From Tillandsia leiboldiana (taxonomy: Eukaryota; Streptophyta; Magnoliopsida; Poales; Bromeliaceae): 64,000 bases of DNA. Both the position numbers and the translations under genes were made by a program. Under the pieces are notes generated by a model that was given only the letters and a program-made list of their open reading frames with translations, did no database searches and had not been told where the DNA came from. Positions 34,501 through 45,852 of the stretch are shown here, piece after piece. Each line of letters starts with the position of its first letter. Positions within the stretch are counted from its first letter, which is position 1. Location: assembly GCA_029204045.2 (NCBI GenBank), contig CM055065.1, forward strand, positions 12,971,024-13,035,023. The letters are read 5' to 3'.

Positions 34501-35682
34501 GTTACTTACTTTTGGGTGCGATCGGACGGTTCGATGCCGATCTATTACTTACCTTGGGATGCGACCGTACCAGCAGAGCAGGCAGTACCAGTGATTACTG
34601 GTCTATCGATTGGGTTATTCAGGCAGATACTTTTTGTTACACTCGTGCCTGGGGGACCGAGTGGAGTCTAGTAGCTGTGTTTAGACCAGTGCTAGTATTG
34701 TTGGGAACCGTTCGGGGTTTGACGGTGGTCCCGTGGTCGTTGTGAGTTCTTTGACCATTGTGTGAGAGGTTGAGCATCTTGAGTCTTTCCGTTCTGAGAG
34801 AGAGAGGGCATGGATTTGACTATAGCCTGCATGAGCCACTACTCGATAGCGAGTTAGTCCGTTTGGACGCCCTACGTAATTCCTGCCCGTCAACGGGAGG
34901 TGGTTGTAGGTGGGCGCAGGTTTGACTGGACCCGATGTGGCAGTCAGCTCGATTGGGTCGATTGAGCACCTCGTGTGCGAGTGTTGCATATCTTCATCAG
35001 AGTTTCCCCATTTGAGTATTTGGATAGAGGCATGGTAGCTGTAGAGTGTTTCCAGCTTCTTCTTTCAGTTTTACTGCATCGGTTATCTTTTGCCTCTAGT
35101 AGTCTTGGTGGGCAGATCGTCGGGCCTAGTGGCGATACCCACTGAGAACTCCCTTATTGCGTAGTTCTCACGCCCGTTGGGGGTTTTCCCCCTTTTGTCC
35201 TTTCTCCTCTTTGTTTTGCAGAGTCTTGGCGGGTGTTGCCGTTCTGTGGTTGCTGTGCGTGGTGAGGGAGTAGCGAGCTAGATCCAGACCCATCTTTGGA
35301 GAGTAGCAGTACCCCCTTTGGAGGAGATCTTCAGTATAGTCGGTAGATTGGTATTTATTTCCTCTTTTGAGAGACTGATGTAGTGAGGATATGATGTATT
35401 GAGAGCTTGTACACTGATGTTTTATTTGAGATATCTCCCTGTTGAGCTATGAGTTTTGTACTCGAGGTTATTGTATGATTATCTTTTGGGAGAGGGACCT
35501 TGTTGTTTTATCTTCGGTTGTACAGTGGTTGATTTTATTTCTATAGCAGTTTTATCTTTTAGCTCTGATATCTGTTAGCTGTAGTTCTTTTTGCAGGTAG
35601 GACGCTTCGCCTATGCGGGTTTGGCATAGGTGGCGGATCTGTTGGCGAGCCCGGGTCGCAGTTTCGACCCCGGGGCGTGACA
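31532..35682 (+). mobile_element. N1 LTR1 (4151 bp)
   Basis: This is the outer left LTR. U3 has CACGTG cores at 32134-32139, 32212-32220 (ACACGTGGC) and 32382-32390. The TATA-like TTTAAATAG is at 32609-32617. R-U5 is about 3 kb long. Within it is a two-copy 71-bp repeat (TGGGTTATTGCGG at 34125 and 34196). A U5 hairpin pairs 35610-35616 with 35624-35630. Long open frames in the GC-rich U3 (up to about 300 codons) occur on both strands and are compositional. Confidence 0.92.
32134..32390 (+). promoter_or_regulatory. G-box/ABRE cluster in N1 LTR1 U3
   Basis: Three CACGTG cores (GCCACGTGGCG, GACACGTGGCG, GCCACGTGTCG) lie within 260 bp, 220-480 bp upstream of the TATA-like box. Copies are present in LTR2 and LTR3. 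Response to abscisic acid or light is an inference from the motif. Confidence 0.5.
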
Positions 35683-35689
35683 GATTAGG

Positions 35690-35740
35690 TGGTATCGGAG
35701 CCTAGGTTGTAGGTCATGGTGGACTTAGAAACCCTAGGCT
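35690..35740 (+). other. N1 primer-binding site with overlapping stem (first copy)
   Basis: TGGTATCGGAGCC (35690-35702) lies 7 nt after the LTR and matches the initiator tRNA-Met site with one change (G for A at position 8). AGCCTAGG (35699-35706) can pair perfectly with CCTAGGCT (35733-35740). The second copy has the same site at 42432-42444. Confidence 0.8.
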
Positions 35741-35859
35741 TGTGGTTGGACCCTAGGATGACTTCGTGAGAGTCGTGATTTGTAGCGAGAGTCCTGATTG
35801 AGTTTTACACCTCTCCCGAGGGGCGGGATGAGTGATTGGCATGTTTATTCTCCTAAGTA

Positions 35860-35885
35860 GTTATGTTGGCTGCAGACAACATAAC
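35860..35885 (+). ncRNA. N1 leader hairpin with CTGCAG palindromic loop (first copy)
   Basis: GTTATGTTG (35860-35868) pairs with CAACATAAC (35877-35885), 9 pairs, around the loop GCTGCAGA (35869-35876). It lies 177 nt after the LTR. The element has lost its coding capacity here, yet the hairpin is perfect, which fits a cis-acting role. A kissing-loop dimer through CTGCAG is inferred. Confidence 0.72.
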
Positions 35886-37165
35886 GCTGTGGAATGGGTG
35901 ACATGCTCTAGACTTTCGCTGGATTGGGTCGAGCGTTGTTGTGTGCTGATTTGTGGTTTCGTCGTGGCGAGCGGTGTCTCCCCGACGCTGGGTTTGGGGA
36001 CCCTTGTGCATCCTGTCATGGCAGTTGAGCTTGAGCGGTTGGTTTTGGGCCGGATACCCGGATTGAGGTCAGAGAACTCCGGACCCAGATGACAGGATTG
36101 TCAGAGGCATATCAGCGGCAGAGTGAGCAGCTAGTTTGGTGACGCAGTTGTCAGAGCAGTGGGCAGCCCGACTGTACTTTTCTTTTGAGACCACCAGGAT
36201 GTAGTACCCTCAGCGGCAGGAATTTCTGTAGTGCCATTAGAGCGAGTGGCCCCCTCCGTGCCAATGTTTAGTGCCAAGGCACTGAGGTAGGGTGGATGGT
36301 TGACAGCAGAGGAGCTGTGGGGCATGTTTGATTTAGCAAGCCAGATTGGCAGATGAACCACCCCGACTCGTAAGATTGAGCTTGGAGCCTTTGGAGGCAG
36401 AGTCGTGGTTGGGGGTGATGGAGTGATCAATTGAGAGCCTCCCTGTGCTAGAGAGTTTATGCAGTTGTTGAACTGGCGCTCCAGGTTTCGAGGGACGAGG
36501 CACATAGGATAAGTGAGATTGGGAGTGGATTGCGCCAGGATACTCCTTAGTTTCTTTTCGGTCCCTCCTGTTCGGGTTTCGGACTGTGGATGCCTCGTCG
36601 GAGTAGGCATTGTGTTTGGAGCTGGACACTGAAGTTCCTTGGATGGGGATCTGCCGCTAGAGGCGAGTTCTAGAGGGAGGCGCTTGGCGCTAGGTGATGG
36701 AGGACAGATCGACAGGCAGAGACATTTTCGTTTTGCTTTCCTGGGTGGTGGATATCCTTGAGGATGGTTAATGTAAAGCTTACCCAAGGGGGGATGTTAC
36801 CCTGTGTGATTGATAACTGGCATGTTTGGGGTGCGATATATGTGGTTGAGGGGTAAGCTTAGTAAGGATAATTGTATAAGGAATTGCATGAATCAATTGT
36901 GCTTGGTCGTATGACGATGATACCCAGGTGGATTTCTGAGACGTCAGGGGTTGGGTGGACCCCGATGACAGCAACAACCTTTTCATCAGAGTGGCGCAGC
37001 GGTAGCGTGGATTGGTTGTTTGCGAGAGACCACGTTCGGCATCTCAGTGTGAGCATGGACAGAGGTCGTGCTCCCTTTGTGATTGGGTCTAGATATTTTG
37101 GCAGGCTGAGCGACGACCACTGGCATCGAGCGGATGAATCTGTGCCGCCCGGTTGGAGGGCGCCA
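35886..37165 (+). pseudogene. N1 leader end and gag remnant (first copy)
   Basis: After the leader phrase GACTTTCGCTGGATTGGGTCG, which E1 also has, the stretch near 36068-36140 reads LRTQMTGLSEAYQRQSEQL, resembling the gag N-terminal coiled segment of E1 (LRAMVAQLAESHRRQE). The following kilobase holds stops in all frames, and I see no capsid motif or zinc knuckle. The minus-strand ORFs here have no family match and are ignored. Confidence 0.6.
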
Positions 37166-39060
37166 CGGTAGTGGATTGAGTTGTCGCAGGTGTGATTTCT
37201 TCACAGCAGTCGGAGTTAGGACATGTTGCGTTCCTGCATGGGCTAGCGGTAGAGTCGTTACCACTTGCACTTGAGGTACAGGTTACTGTTGGCATTGTGC
37301 AAGTGGAGGAGGCTTGTCCAGTGCAGCAGAGGCCGTAAGTTATGCCGGCAGACTTATTGGTTTCTACGGCAGCTCAGTGTTATGACCCAGTGCTTGGGAT
37401 CGGTTGGCATAGTGCCACAGGATGTTTGACTGCTGAGAGGAAGGACTTTGACTTTTTGCGAGGCGGATAATGGAAGGCATTTTGTTTGTTGAGACTTTTT
37501 GAGCACACAGGTTACAGCGTCCGTGTGAGAGGTGCCTACGGCGGCAGCGGGACTTAAGGATGTCCCTATTGTCCATGAAATCCCAGGCGTAAGTCCACCT
37601 AAGCCGATGATTAGGCCGCCAGAAAGGAAGATTAAGATTGCGATTGACGTGATTCTGGAAACCGCGCCAACTTCATTAGCCCCTCATTGGATACCGCCTT
37701 TAGAGCTACGAGAGTTGATTTCTTAGGTGCGTGGATTTGATGGATCGAGGGTCTGTTTGACCTAGTGCCACGTCGTTGATACACGACGGTGAGAGCCCTT
37801 TGGGATTGGAGTCCAGGCAGGTCCAGGTATTATTTAGAACCTTTTGAAGGAGCTATATTCCGGCAGATATTGTGTGATGCCTGCGCCAATTTGGAATTTC
37901 AGCTGAGGGCATTGTCTAGATGGTGTTCAGGACACAGTAGGGGCATTACGAGTACAGTGAAGCCAATGGATTGACTAATGCCCTGTTGCCTCTAGATTGA
38001 GGAATTTTGTATTTCTGTTGGCCTTGAACGGCTGGTTAGCGGCATCCTCCAGGGATATTTTGATTTTACCCCCTCCCTGAGTGGTTTAGAGCTTGTGCAG
38101 CATTTGTAGAGGGTGTGTCAAGATCTGTGAGGAAGGAGCCCTATGCCTAGTCGTTGTGGCACAAGCTTCAGCTTCGAGAGCTTATCTTCCTGGATTACTT
38201 TTTCTAGCCGAAGGGGCGGCGGTGGAAATTCGGCCAAGGTGGATGCTATTTAAGGCTGGCCGAGATCGACGGTCATTGTTGGGGTGAGGAGTTTTTGGAC
38301 TGGATAGTGCCAGCAGAGCTTGATGACCGGGTGATGAGATTGGTACCAGCGCCGATTCTAACCTAGTCAGTGGTGGGAGATGGATTTGTGAGTTATAGTG
38401 ATACCTCCCGTAGTGGCTGTAGAGCCACCATTGGATTTTGTGAGCATCCAGTATCACCCCGCTAGAGCCACTGTGGTGGCGGATGCCTGGAGCCGAAGAG
38501 CTATTTGGGAGTCGAGTTTGACGGTTCCATAGCTGATACTGTGTGGGGCTATCCTTGTGTGCAGGGTTTGAGTTGAGTCCCTGAGGATCCCTTTTGATGA
38601 GAGGCTGCGGCTGAGCAATCCACTTAGGTGGTTAAGTGTTGAGGGCGACCGAGTGTGAACCCCTGCTTGTTTGGGCCCCTTTTTCTGTGCAGGTGTTTGT
38701 GTGGTTGTGTTTCGGGTCGCTTGGGTTGAGCTGGCTCTTGGGAGTGATTTTAGAGCGTGTTACTCAGGCTGTTCGTTCCTTTCCCCCAGTCTTTTGTTGG
38801 TGGTTGGAGGTTTTTCTGCGTCTCAGCTCAAGAGTGTTATGTTTTGGACCCCTCACCCGTGATTGACTCGTTCCTTTTGGGGTCGGTGAGAGTTTGGAGT
38901 ACGAGGGACGCCCGTTGCGAATTCCGACTCGTGAGGTGAGGGAATTGCGCAATCGGGCTATGCCGTACTGGTTGTTGCTGTTGTTGTTGCTGAGGAGTAA
39001 TCACGGGGAGTGATAGGTGACTTGGGAGCTGGAGACGGCGGTGTTGAATTTTGACCCCTG
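37166..39060 (+). pseudogene. N1 pol remnant (first copy): protease, RT, RNase H and chromodomain scraps
   Basis: Four pieces can be placed against E1. At 37180-37400 there is protease without the DTGAS segment (HGLAVESLPLALEV, PVLGIGWHSAT). At 37532-37726 there is the RT entry (VPIVHEIPGVSPPKP, IDVILETAPTSLAP). At 38180-38515 there are RT thumb and RNase H scraps (LRELIFLDYFF, PAPILT, YSDTSRSG, YHPARATVVADAWSRR). At 38885-39030 there is part of the chromodomain (GRPLRIPTREVRELRNRAMPYW, then VTWELET). The catalytic FIDD of RT and the integrase core are absent; only about 370 bp lie between RNase H and chromodomain, against about 1.4 kb in E1. Many stops and frame changes are shared with the second copy. 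Confidence 0.8.
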
Positions 39061-39113
39061 GTTTCTAAGACTCCTTGGGAGTTGCTCTAGTTTCGGGGAC
39101 GAAACTTTCTTTT

Positions 39114-39125
39114 AGTAGGGGAGGA
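39114..39125 (+). other. N1 polypurine tract (first copy)
   Basis: AGTAGGGGAGGA precedes LTR2, after the conserved GACGAAACTTTCTTTT. The second copy is at 45841-45852. Confidence 0.8.
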
Positions 39126-42100
39126 TGTGGTGACCCAGACCTTTGCTGGGCTTCTTCAGTGTGACCAGCAGCTTCTGGAAGCCTACGTGGCTTGTCGGCG
39201 GTGTTCGCGCGCCTATTTGGACACAAGAGATGGACCCTGTGAGCTTTGGTTGGCTGTATTGGCCTTCGGCTGCTTTTGCCGAATTTTAGGAAAGGATTTT
39301 GGCCAAACAGAGGGTGGATTTGGGTTCAGTGCGGAAAAACGCTTGGAAATGGCTTTTTGTTTGCTTAATTCTGAGTCCGGATGCCCAAAAGCGGGCTCCC
39401 GGAAGTTTTGGCAGTTTTTGGGGTTTGCGGGAGCCTCCGGCAAATTATAGGTTTGGAATTTGGCAAAATGGACGTCGTTTTTGGAATCAGCGCGCGAAAA
39501 CGGTCAAGATGGGCTATTTACTTACTGTTTTTGGGCTGCGGTTACTGTTCACGCCGGAACAGTGTTTCCGGCGATCGCCGGCGGCGGCGGGCAGCGCCGG
39601 CGGGCGGCGGCGCCGCCTCGGGCAGGCGGCAGGCGGCGGCACAGGGCGCGGGCAGGGCGCGGGCAGGCGCCCGGGAGCGCGGGCAGGCGCGCGGTCCACC
39701 GCGGAGGTCGTGCGCCGGGGGGCGGGCCACGTGGCGCTTTGCGGTTGGCCGGTGCTGCAGACGCGGTCCACGGAATTTGGTCCGGGTGCACGGTGGACCG
39801 GGTGGACACGTGGCGTGAGGTTATTGGTTCGGTGCTGTGCTCCCGGTCCACGCAACCGGTGGAGTGGGTGGCCGGGGGCAGGCGGCCGTACGGCGGGGCA
39901 GGTGGCCGTACGGCCCGGGTCAGCCGCGACGTGCGCGGTCCACGGCGCGACGTGCGCGGTGCACGGGTGGCCGGGCCACGTGTCGCGTCGTCATTGGCGG
40001 GCGCAGGTGCACCGGGTGCAGTGGGGCCCGGGGTGTTAGCGGACTGGGCTGTGTGGTGGACCGGGCCGCACTGTGCGCGCCCGAATCTTGGCGGGCCGGG
40101 CCGCACTGTGCGCGCCCGAAACCTGCGGGCTGGGCCGGGCCGCACTGTGCGCGCCCGGAACTTGGGACACATTGGGTATTTCTCCAAATGTTTTTCTCAG
40201 CCTTTAAATAGGCAGCCCGAGCCCTCTTCTTTGGCTTTTCCTCTCAGCCCAAGCTTGATCTCCCCGAGCTCCCTTCTTGGAAGATTTTCATCTTCAAGTC
40301 CTTGATCTTCCTGCCAAGTTCTGGGATTTTGGAGGCACGAATCCCGAGGTTCCCATTTTACGGTGCGGCGCGACGTTGCTTTCTAGTGTTCTTCTTCGGC
40401 GGCAGCAGTGTTTTAGCTCCCCTGGGCTACCCCGAGCTCCTTTTCGGTGATTCTTGCGCCGACAGACTCCTAAGAGGTAGGGCTTCATCTTTCGTATTGA
40501 TCGCGCTTTCCCGTTGCGAGTTTTTGGCACGGATCCCGAGGCAACACTGTGACCCTTTTTCTGTTTGGCTTTGTGGACAGCATCGAGGTTTTTTGGCCAT
40601 ATCTTTGCGCCCAAGCGTCAGCCGGAAACGAGCTTATACAACTTTTTCATCATCGCAAGGAACGCGCCGTATTTTTATTGGTTTTTCTGAGATTNNNNNN
40701 NNNNNNNNNNNNNNNNNNNNNNNNNNNNNNNNNNNNNNNNNNNNNNNNNNNNNNNNNNNNNNNNNNNNNNNNNNNNNNNNNNNNNNNNNNNNNNCGTCAT
40801 GTTGCTCGGGTTCGAGCAGAGGTTTGGATAGGTGTAGCTGGGACCTTGGGTCAGAGACAGGGGTGTGCTTGATGTTGGATTGTGGTTATTGCGGCAACCG
40901 CGGACAGAGGGGCGGTTGACCGATCGTGATTATTTTACCCAATTGTGGGTCGTGGGTTATTGCGGTGACCGCGGACTTTGGCGTGACCGATGTTGACTAT
41001 GGCATCATTGGGATCACGATTTTGTCTAACGTGGATGGGTTTCCCACGTTTTGAGTAACTATGCTCAGATCGGGGTTTGGGAGGGTAGGGGACGGAGTTT
41101 CCCACTTGATTCATAGTCTTGATCCAGTCCTCTATTATGAGACAGTGGTACAGAGATACGTTGATACTGATGACAGAGTTACTTTACTCGTGTGGGTCGC
41201 TCCCTCTCGAGTGCCACTCGGAGTGTGCGACTGGACGGATCGAGGCCAGTCTGTTACTTACTTTGGTGCGTTCGGACGGTTCGATCCGATCGATTACTTA
41301 CCTTGGGATGCGACCGTACCAGCAGAGCAGGCAGTACCAGTGATTACTGGTCTATCGATTGGGTTATTCAGGCAGATACTTTTGTTACACTCGTGCCTGG
41401 GGGACCGAGTGGAGTCTAGTAGCTGTGTTTAGACCAGTGCTAGTATTGTTGGGACCGTCGGGTTTGACGGTGGTCCCGTGGTCGTTGTGAGTTCTTTGAC
41501 CATTGTGTGAGAGGTTGAGCATCTTGAGTCTTTTCCGTTCTGAGAGAGAGAGGGCATGGATTTGCTATAGCCTGCATGAGCCACTACTCGATAGCGAGTT
41601 AGTCCGTTTGGACGCCCTACGTAATTCCTGCCGTCAACGGGAGGTGGTTGTAGGTGGGCGCAGGTTTGACTGGACCCGATGTGGCAGTCAGCTCGATTGG
41701 GTCGATTGAGCACCTCGTGTGCGAGTGTTGCATATCTTCATCAGAGTTTCCCCATTTGAGTATTTGGATAGAGGCATGGTAGCTGTAGAGTGTTCCAGCT
41801 TCTTCTTTCAGTTTTTACTGCATCGGTTATCTTTTGCCTCTAGTAGTCTTGGTGGGCAGATCGTCGGGCCTAGTGGCGATACCCACTGAGAACTCCCTTA
41901 TTGCGTAGTTCTCACGCCCGTTGGGGGTTTTCCCCCTTTTGTCCTTTCTCCTCTTTGTTTTGCAGAGTCTTGGCGGGTGTTGCCGTTCTGTGGTTGCTGT
42001 GCGTGGTGAGGGAGTAGCGAGCTAGATCCAGACCCATCTTTGGAGAGTAGCAGTACCCCCTTTGGAGGAGATCTTCAGTATAGTCGGTAGATTGGTATTT

Positions 42101-42424
42101 ATTTCCTCTTTTGAGAGACTGATGTAGTGAGGATATGATGTATTGAGAGCTTGTACACTGATGTTTTATTTGAGATATCTCCCTGTTGAGCTATGAGTTT
42201 TGTACTCGAGGTTATTGTATGATTATCTTTTGGGAGAGGGACCTTGTTGTTTTATCTTCGGTTGTACAGTGGTTGATTTTATTTCTATAGCAGTTTATAT
42301 TTTAGCTCTGATATCTGTTAGCTGTAGTTCTTTTTGCAGGTAGGACGCTTCGCCTATGCGGGTTTGGCATAGGTGGCGGATCTGTTGGCGAGCCCGGTCG
42401 CAGTTTCGACCCCGGGGCGTGACA
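39126..42424 (+). mobile_element. N1 LTR2, interrupted by an assembly gap
   Basis: LTR2 matches LTR1 from its start to about 33116 of LTR1, then the 100-N block, and resumes at a position matching 34037. About 920 bp are therefore missing or unknown. Near the gap (40220-41800) it differs from LTR1 and LTR3 by many single-base losses, mostly in homopolymers, which looks like poor consensus. TTTAAATAG is at 40203-40211. A U5 hairpin pairs 42353-42359 with 42367-42373. Confidence 0.85.
40695..40794. other. Assembly gap (100 N)
   Basis: Exactly 100 Ns replace a segment that in LTR1 and LTR3 is about 920 bp, so the size is a placeholder. Confidence 0.99.
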
Positions 42425-45400
42425 GATTAGGTGGTATCGGAGCCTAGGTTGTAGGTCATGGTGGACTTAGAAACCCTAGGCTTGTGGTTGGACCCTAGGA
42501 TGACTTCGTGAGAGTCGTGATTTGTAGCGAGAGTCCTGATTGAGTTTTACACCTCTCCCGAGGGCGGGATGAGTGATTGCATGTTTATTCTCCTAAGTAG
42601 TTATGTTGGCTGCAGACAACATAACGCTGTGGAATGGGTGACATGCTCTAGACTTTCGCTGGATTGGGTCGAGCGTTGTTGTGTGCTGATTTGTGGTTTC
42701 GTCGTGGCGAGCGGTGTCTCCCCGACGCTGGGTTTGGGGAACCCTTGTGCATCCTGTCATGGCAGTTGAGCTTGAGCCGTTGGTTTTGGGCCGGATACCC
42801 GGATTGAGGTCAGAGAACTCCGGACCCAGATGACAGGATTGTCAGAGGCATATCAGCGGCAGAGTGAGCAGCTAGTTTGGTGACGCAGTTGTCAGAGCAG
42901 TGGGCAGCCCGACTGTACTTTTCTTTTGAGACCACCAGGATGTAGTACCCTCAGCGGCAGGAATTTCTGTAGTGCCATTAGAGCGAGTGGCCCCCTCCGT
43001 GCCAATGTTAGTGCCAAGGCACTGAGGTAGGGTGGATGGTTGACAGCAGAGGAGCTGTGGGGCATGTTTGATTTAGCAAGCCAGATTGGCAGATGAACCA
43101 CCCCGACTCGTAGATTGAGCTTGGAGCCTTGGAGGCAGAGTCGTGGTTGGGGTGATGGAGTGATCAATTGAGAGCCTCCCTGTGCTAGAGAGTTTATGCA
43201 GTTGTTGAACTGGCGCTCCAGGTTTCGAGGGCGAGGCACATAGGATAAGTGAGATTGGGAGTGGATTGCGCCAGGATACTCCTTAGTTTCTTTTCGGTCC
43301 CTCCTGTTCGGGTTTCGGACTGTGGATGCCTCGTCGGAGTAGGCATTGTGTTTGGAGCTGGACACTGAAGTTCCTTGGATGGGATCTGCCGCTAGAGGCG
43401 AGTTCTAGAGGGAGGCGCTTGGCGCTAGGTGATGGAGGACAGATCGACAGGCAGAGACATTTTCGTTTTGCTTCCTGGGTGGTGGATATCCTTGAGGATG
43501 GTTAATGTAAAGCTACCCAAGGGGGGATTTACCCTGTGTGATTGATAACTGGCATGTTGGGGTGCGATATATGTGGTTGAGGGGTAAGCTTAGTAAGGAT
43601 ATTGTATAAGGAATTGCATGAATCACTTGTGCTTGGTCGTATGACGATGATACCCAGGTGGATTTCTGAGACGTCAGGGGTTGGGTGGACCCCGATGACA
43701 GCAACAACCTTTTCATCAGAGTGGCGCAGCGGTAGCGTGGATTGGTTGTTTGCGAGAGACCACGTTCGCATCTCAGTGTGAGCATGGACAGAGGTCGTGC
43801 TCCCTTTGTGATTGGGTCTAGATATTTGGCAGGCTGAGCGACGACCACTGGCATCGAGCGGATGAATCTGTGCCGCCCGGTTGGAGGGCGCCACGGTAGT
43901 GGATTGAGTTGTCGCAGGTGTGATTTCTTCACAGCAGTCGGAGTTAGGACATGTTGCGTTCCTGCATGGGCTAGCGGTAGAGTCGTTACCACTTGCACTT
44001 GAGGTACAGGTTACTGTTGGCATTGTGCAAGTGGAGGAGGCTTGTCCAGTGCAGCAGAGGCCGTAAGTTATGCCGGCAGACTTATTGGTTTCTACGGCAG
44101 CTCAGTGTTATGACCCAGTGCTTGGGATCGGTTGGCATAGTGCCACAGGATGTTGACTGCTGAGAGGAAGGACTTTGACTTTTTGCGAGGCGGATAATGG
44201 AAGGCATTTTGTTTGTTGAGACTTTTTGAGCACACAGGTTACAGCGTCCGTGTGAGAGGTGCCTACGGCGGCAGCGGGACTTAAGGATGTCCCTATTGTC
44301 CATGAAATCCCAGGCGTAAGTCCACCTAAGCCGATGATTAGGCCGCCAGAAAGGAAGATTAAGATTGCGATTGACGTGATTCTGGAAACCGCGCCAACTT
44401 CATTAGCCCCTCATTGGATACCGCCTTTAGAGCTACGAGAGTTGATTTCTTAGGTGCGTGGATTTGATGGATCGAGGGTCTGTTTGACCTAGTGCCACGT
44501 CGTTGATACACGACGGTGAGAGCCCTTTGGGATTGGAGTCCAGGCAGGTCCAGGTATTATTTAGAACCTTTTGAAGGAGCTATATTCCGGCAGATATTGT
44601 GTGATGCCTGCGCCAATTTGGAATTTCAGCTGAGGGCATTGTCTAGATGGTGTTCAGGACACAGTAGGGGCATTACGAGTACAGTGAAGCCAATGGATTG
44701 ACTAATGCCCTGTTGCCTCTAGATTGAGGAATTTTGTATTTCTGTTGGCCTTGAACGGCTGGTTAGCGGCATCCTCCAGGGATATTTTGGTTTTACCCCC
44801 TCCCTGAGTGGTTTAGAGCTTGTGCAGCTTTTGTAGAGGGTGTGTCAAGATCTGTGAGGAAGGAGCCCTATGCCTAGTCGTTGTGGCACAAGCTTCAGCT
44901 TCGAGAGCTTATCTTCCTGGATTACTTTTTCTAGCCGAAGGGGCGGCGGTGGAAATTCGGCCAAGGTGGATGCTATTTAAGGCTGGCCGAGATCGACGGT
45001 CATTGTTGGGGTGAGGAGTTTTTGGGACTGGATAGTGCCAGCAGAGCTTGATGACCGGGTGATGAGATTGGTACCAGCGCCGATTCTAACCTAGTCAGTG
45101 GTGGGAGATGGATTTGTGAGTTATAGTGATACCTCCCGTAGTGGCTGTAGAGCCACCATTGGATTTTGTGAGCATCCAGTATCACCCCGCTAGAGCCACT
45201 GTGGTGGCGGATGCCTGGAGCCGAAGAGCTATTTGGGAGTCGAGTTTGACGGTTCCATAGCTGATACTGTGTGGGGCTATCCTTGTGTGCAGGGTTTGAG
45301 TTGAGTCCCTGAGGATCCCTTTTGATGAGAGGCTGCGGCTGAGCAATCCACTTAGGTGGTTAAGTGTTGAGGGCGACCGAGTGTGAACCCCTGCTTGTTT

Positions 45401-45852
45401 GGGCCCCTTTTTCTGTGCAGGTGTTTGTGTGGTTGTGTTTCGGGTCGCTTGGGTTGAGCTGGCTCTTGGGAGTGATTTTAGAGCGTGTTACTCAGGCTGT
45501 TCGTTCCTTTCCCCCAGTCTTTTGTTGGTGGTTGGAGGTTTTTCTGCGTCTCAGCTCAAGAGTGTTATGTTTTGGACCCCTCACCCGTGATTGACTCGTT
45601 CCTTTTGGGGTCGGTGAGAGTTTGGAGTACGAGGGACGCCCGTTGCGAATTCCGACTCGTGAGGTGAGGGAATTGCGCAATCGGGCTATGCGTACTGGTT
45701 GTTGCTGTTGTTGTTGCTGAGGAGTAATCACGGGGAGTGATAGGTGACTTGGGAGCTGGAGACGGCGGTGTTGAATTTTGACCCCTGGTTTCTAAGACTC
45801 CTTGGGAGTTGCTCTAGTTTCGGGGACGAAACTTTCTTTTAGTAGGGGAGGA
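42425..45852 (+). mobile_element. N1 internal region, second copy
   Basis: This is a second copy of 35683-39125, collinear throughout and nearly identical. Primer site 42432-42444, leader hairpin 42600-42625, protease remnant near 43895-44120, RT entry 44259-44453, RNase H scraps near 44880-45240, chromodomain scrap near 45612-45760 and polypurine tract 45841-45852. Differences from the first copy are mostly single-base losses in short runs, as in the flank of the gap. All coding parts are pseudogenes. Confidence 0.88.
42600..42625 (+). ncRNA. N1 leader hairpin (second copy)
   Basis: Identical to the hairpin at 35860-35885: 9-bp stem and loop GCTGCAGA. Confidence 0.72.

Noticed and set aside
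36131..37576. Minus-strand ORFs in the N1 internal region (up to 218 codons) as new genes
   Set aside because: They are antisense to decayed gag-pol, and in the second copy they are broken by single-base differences.
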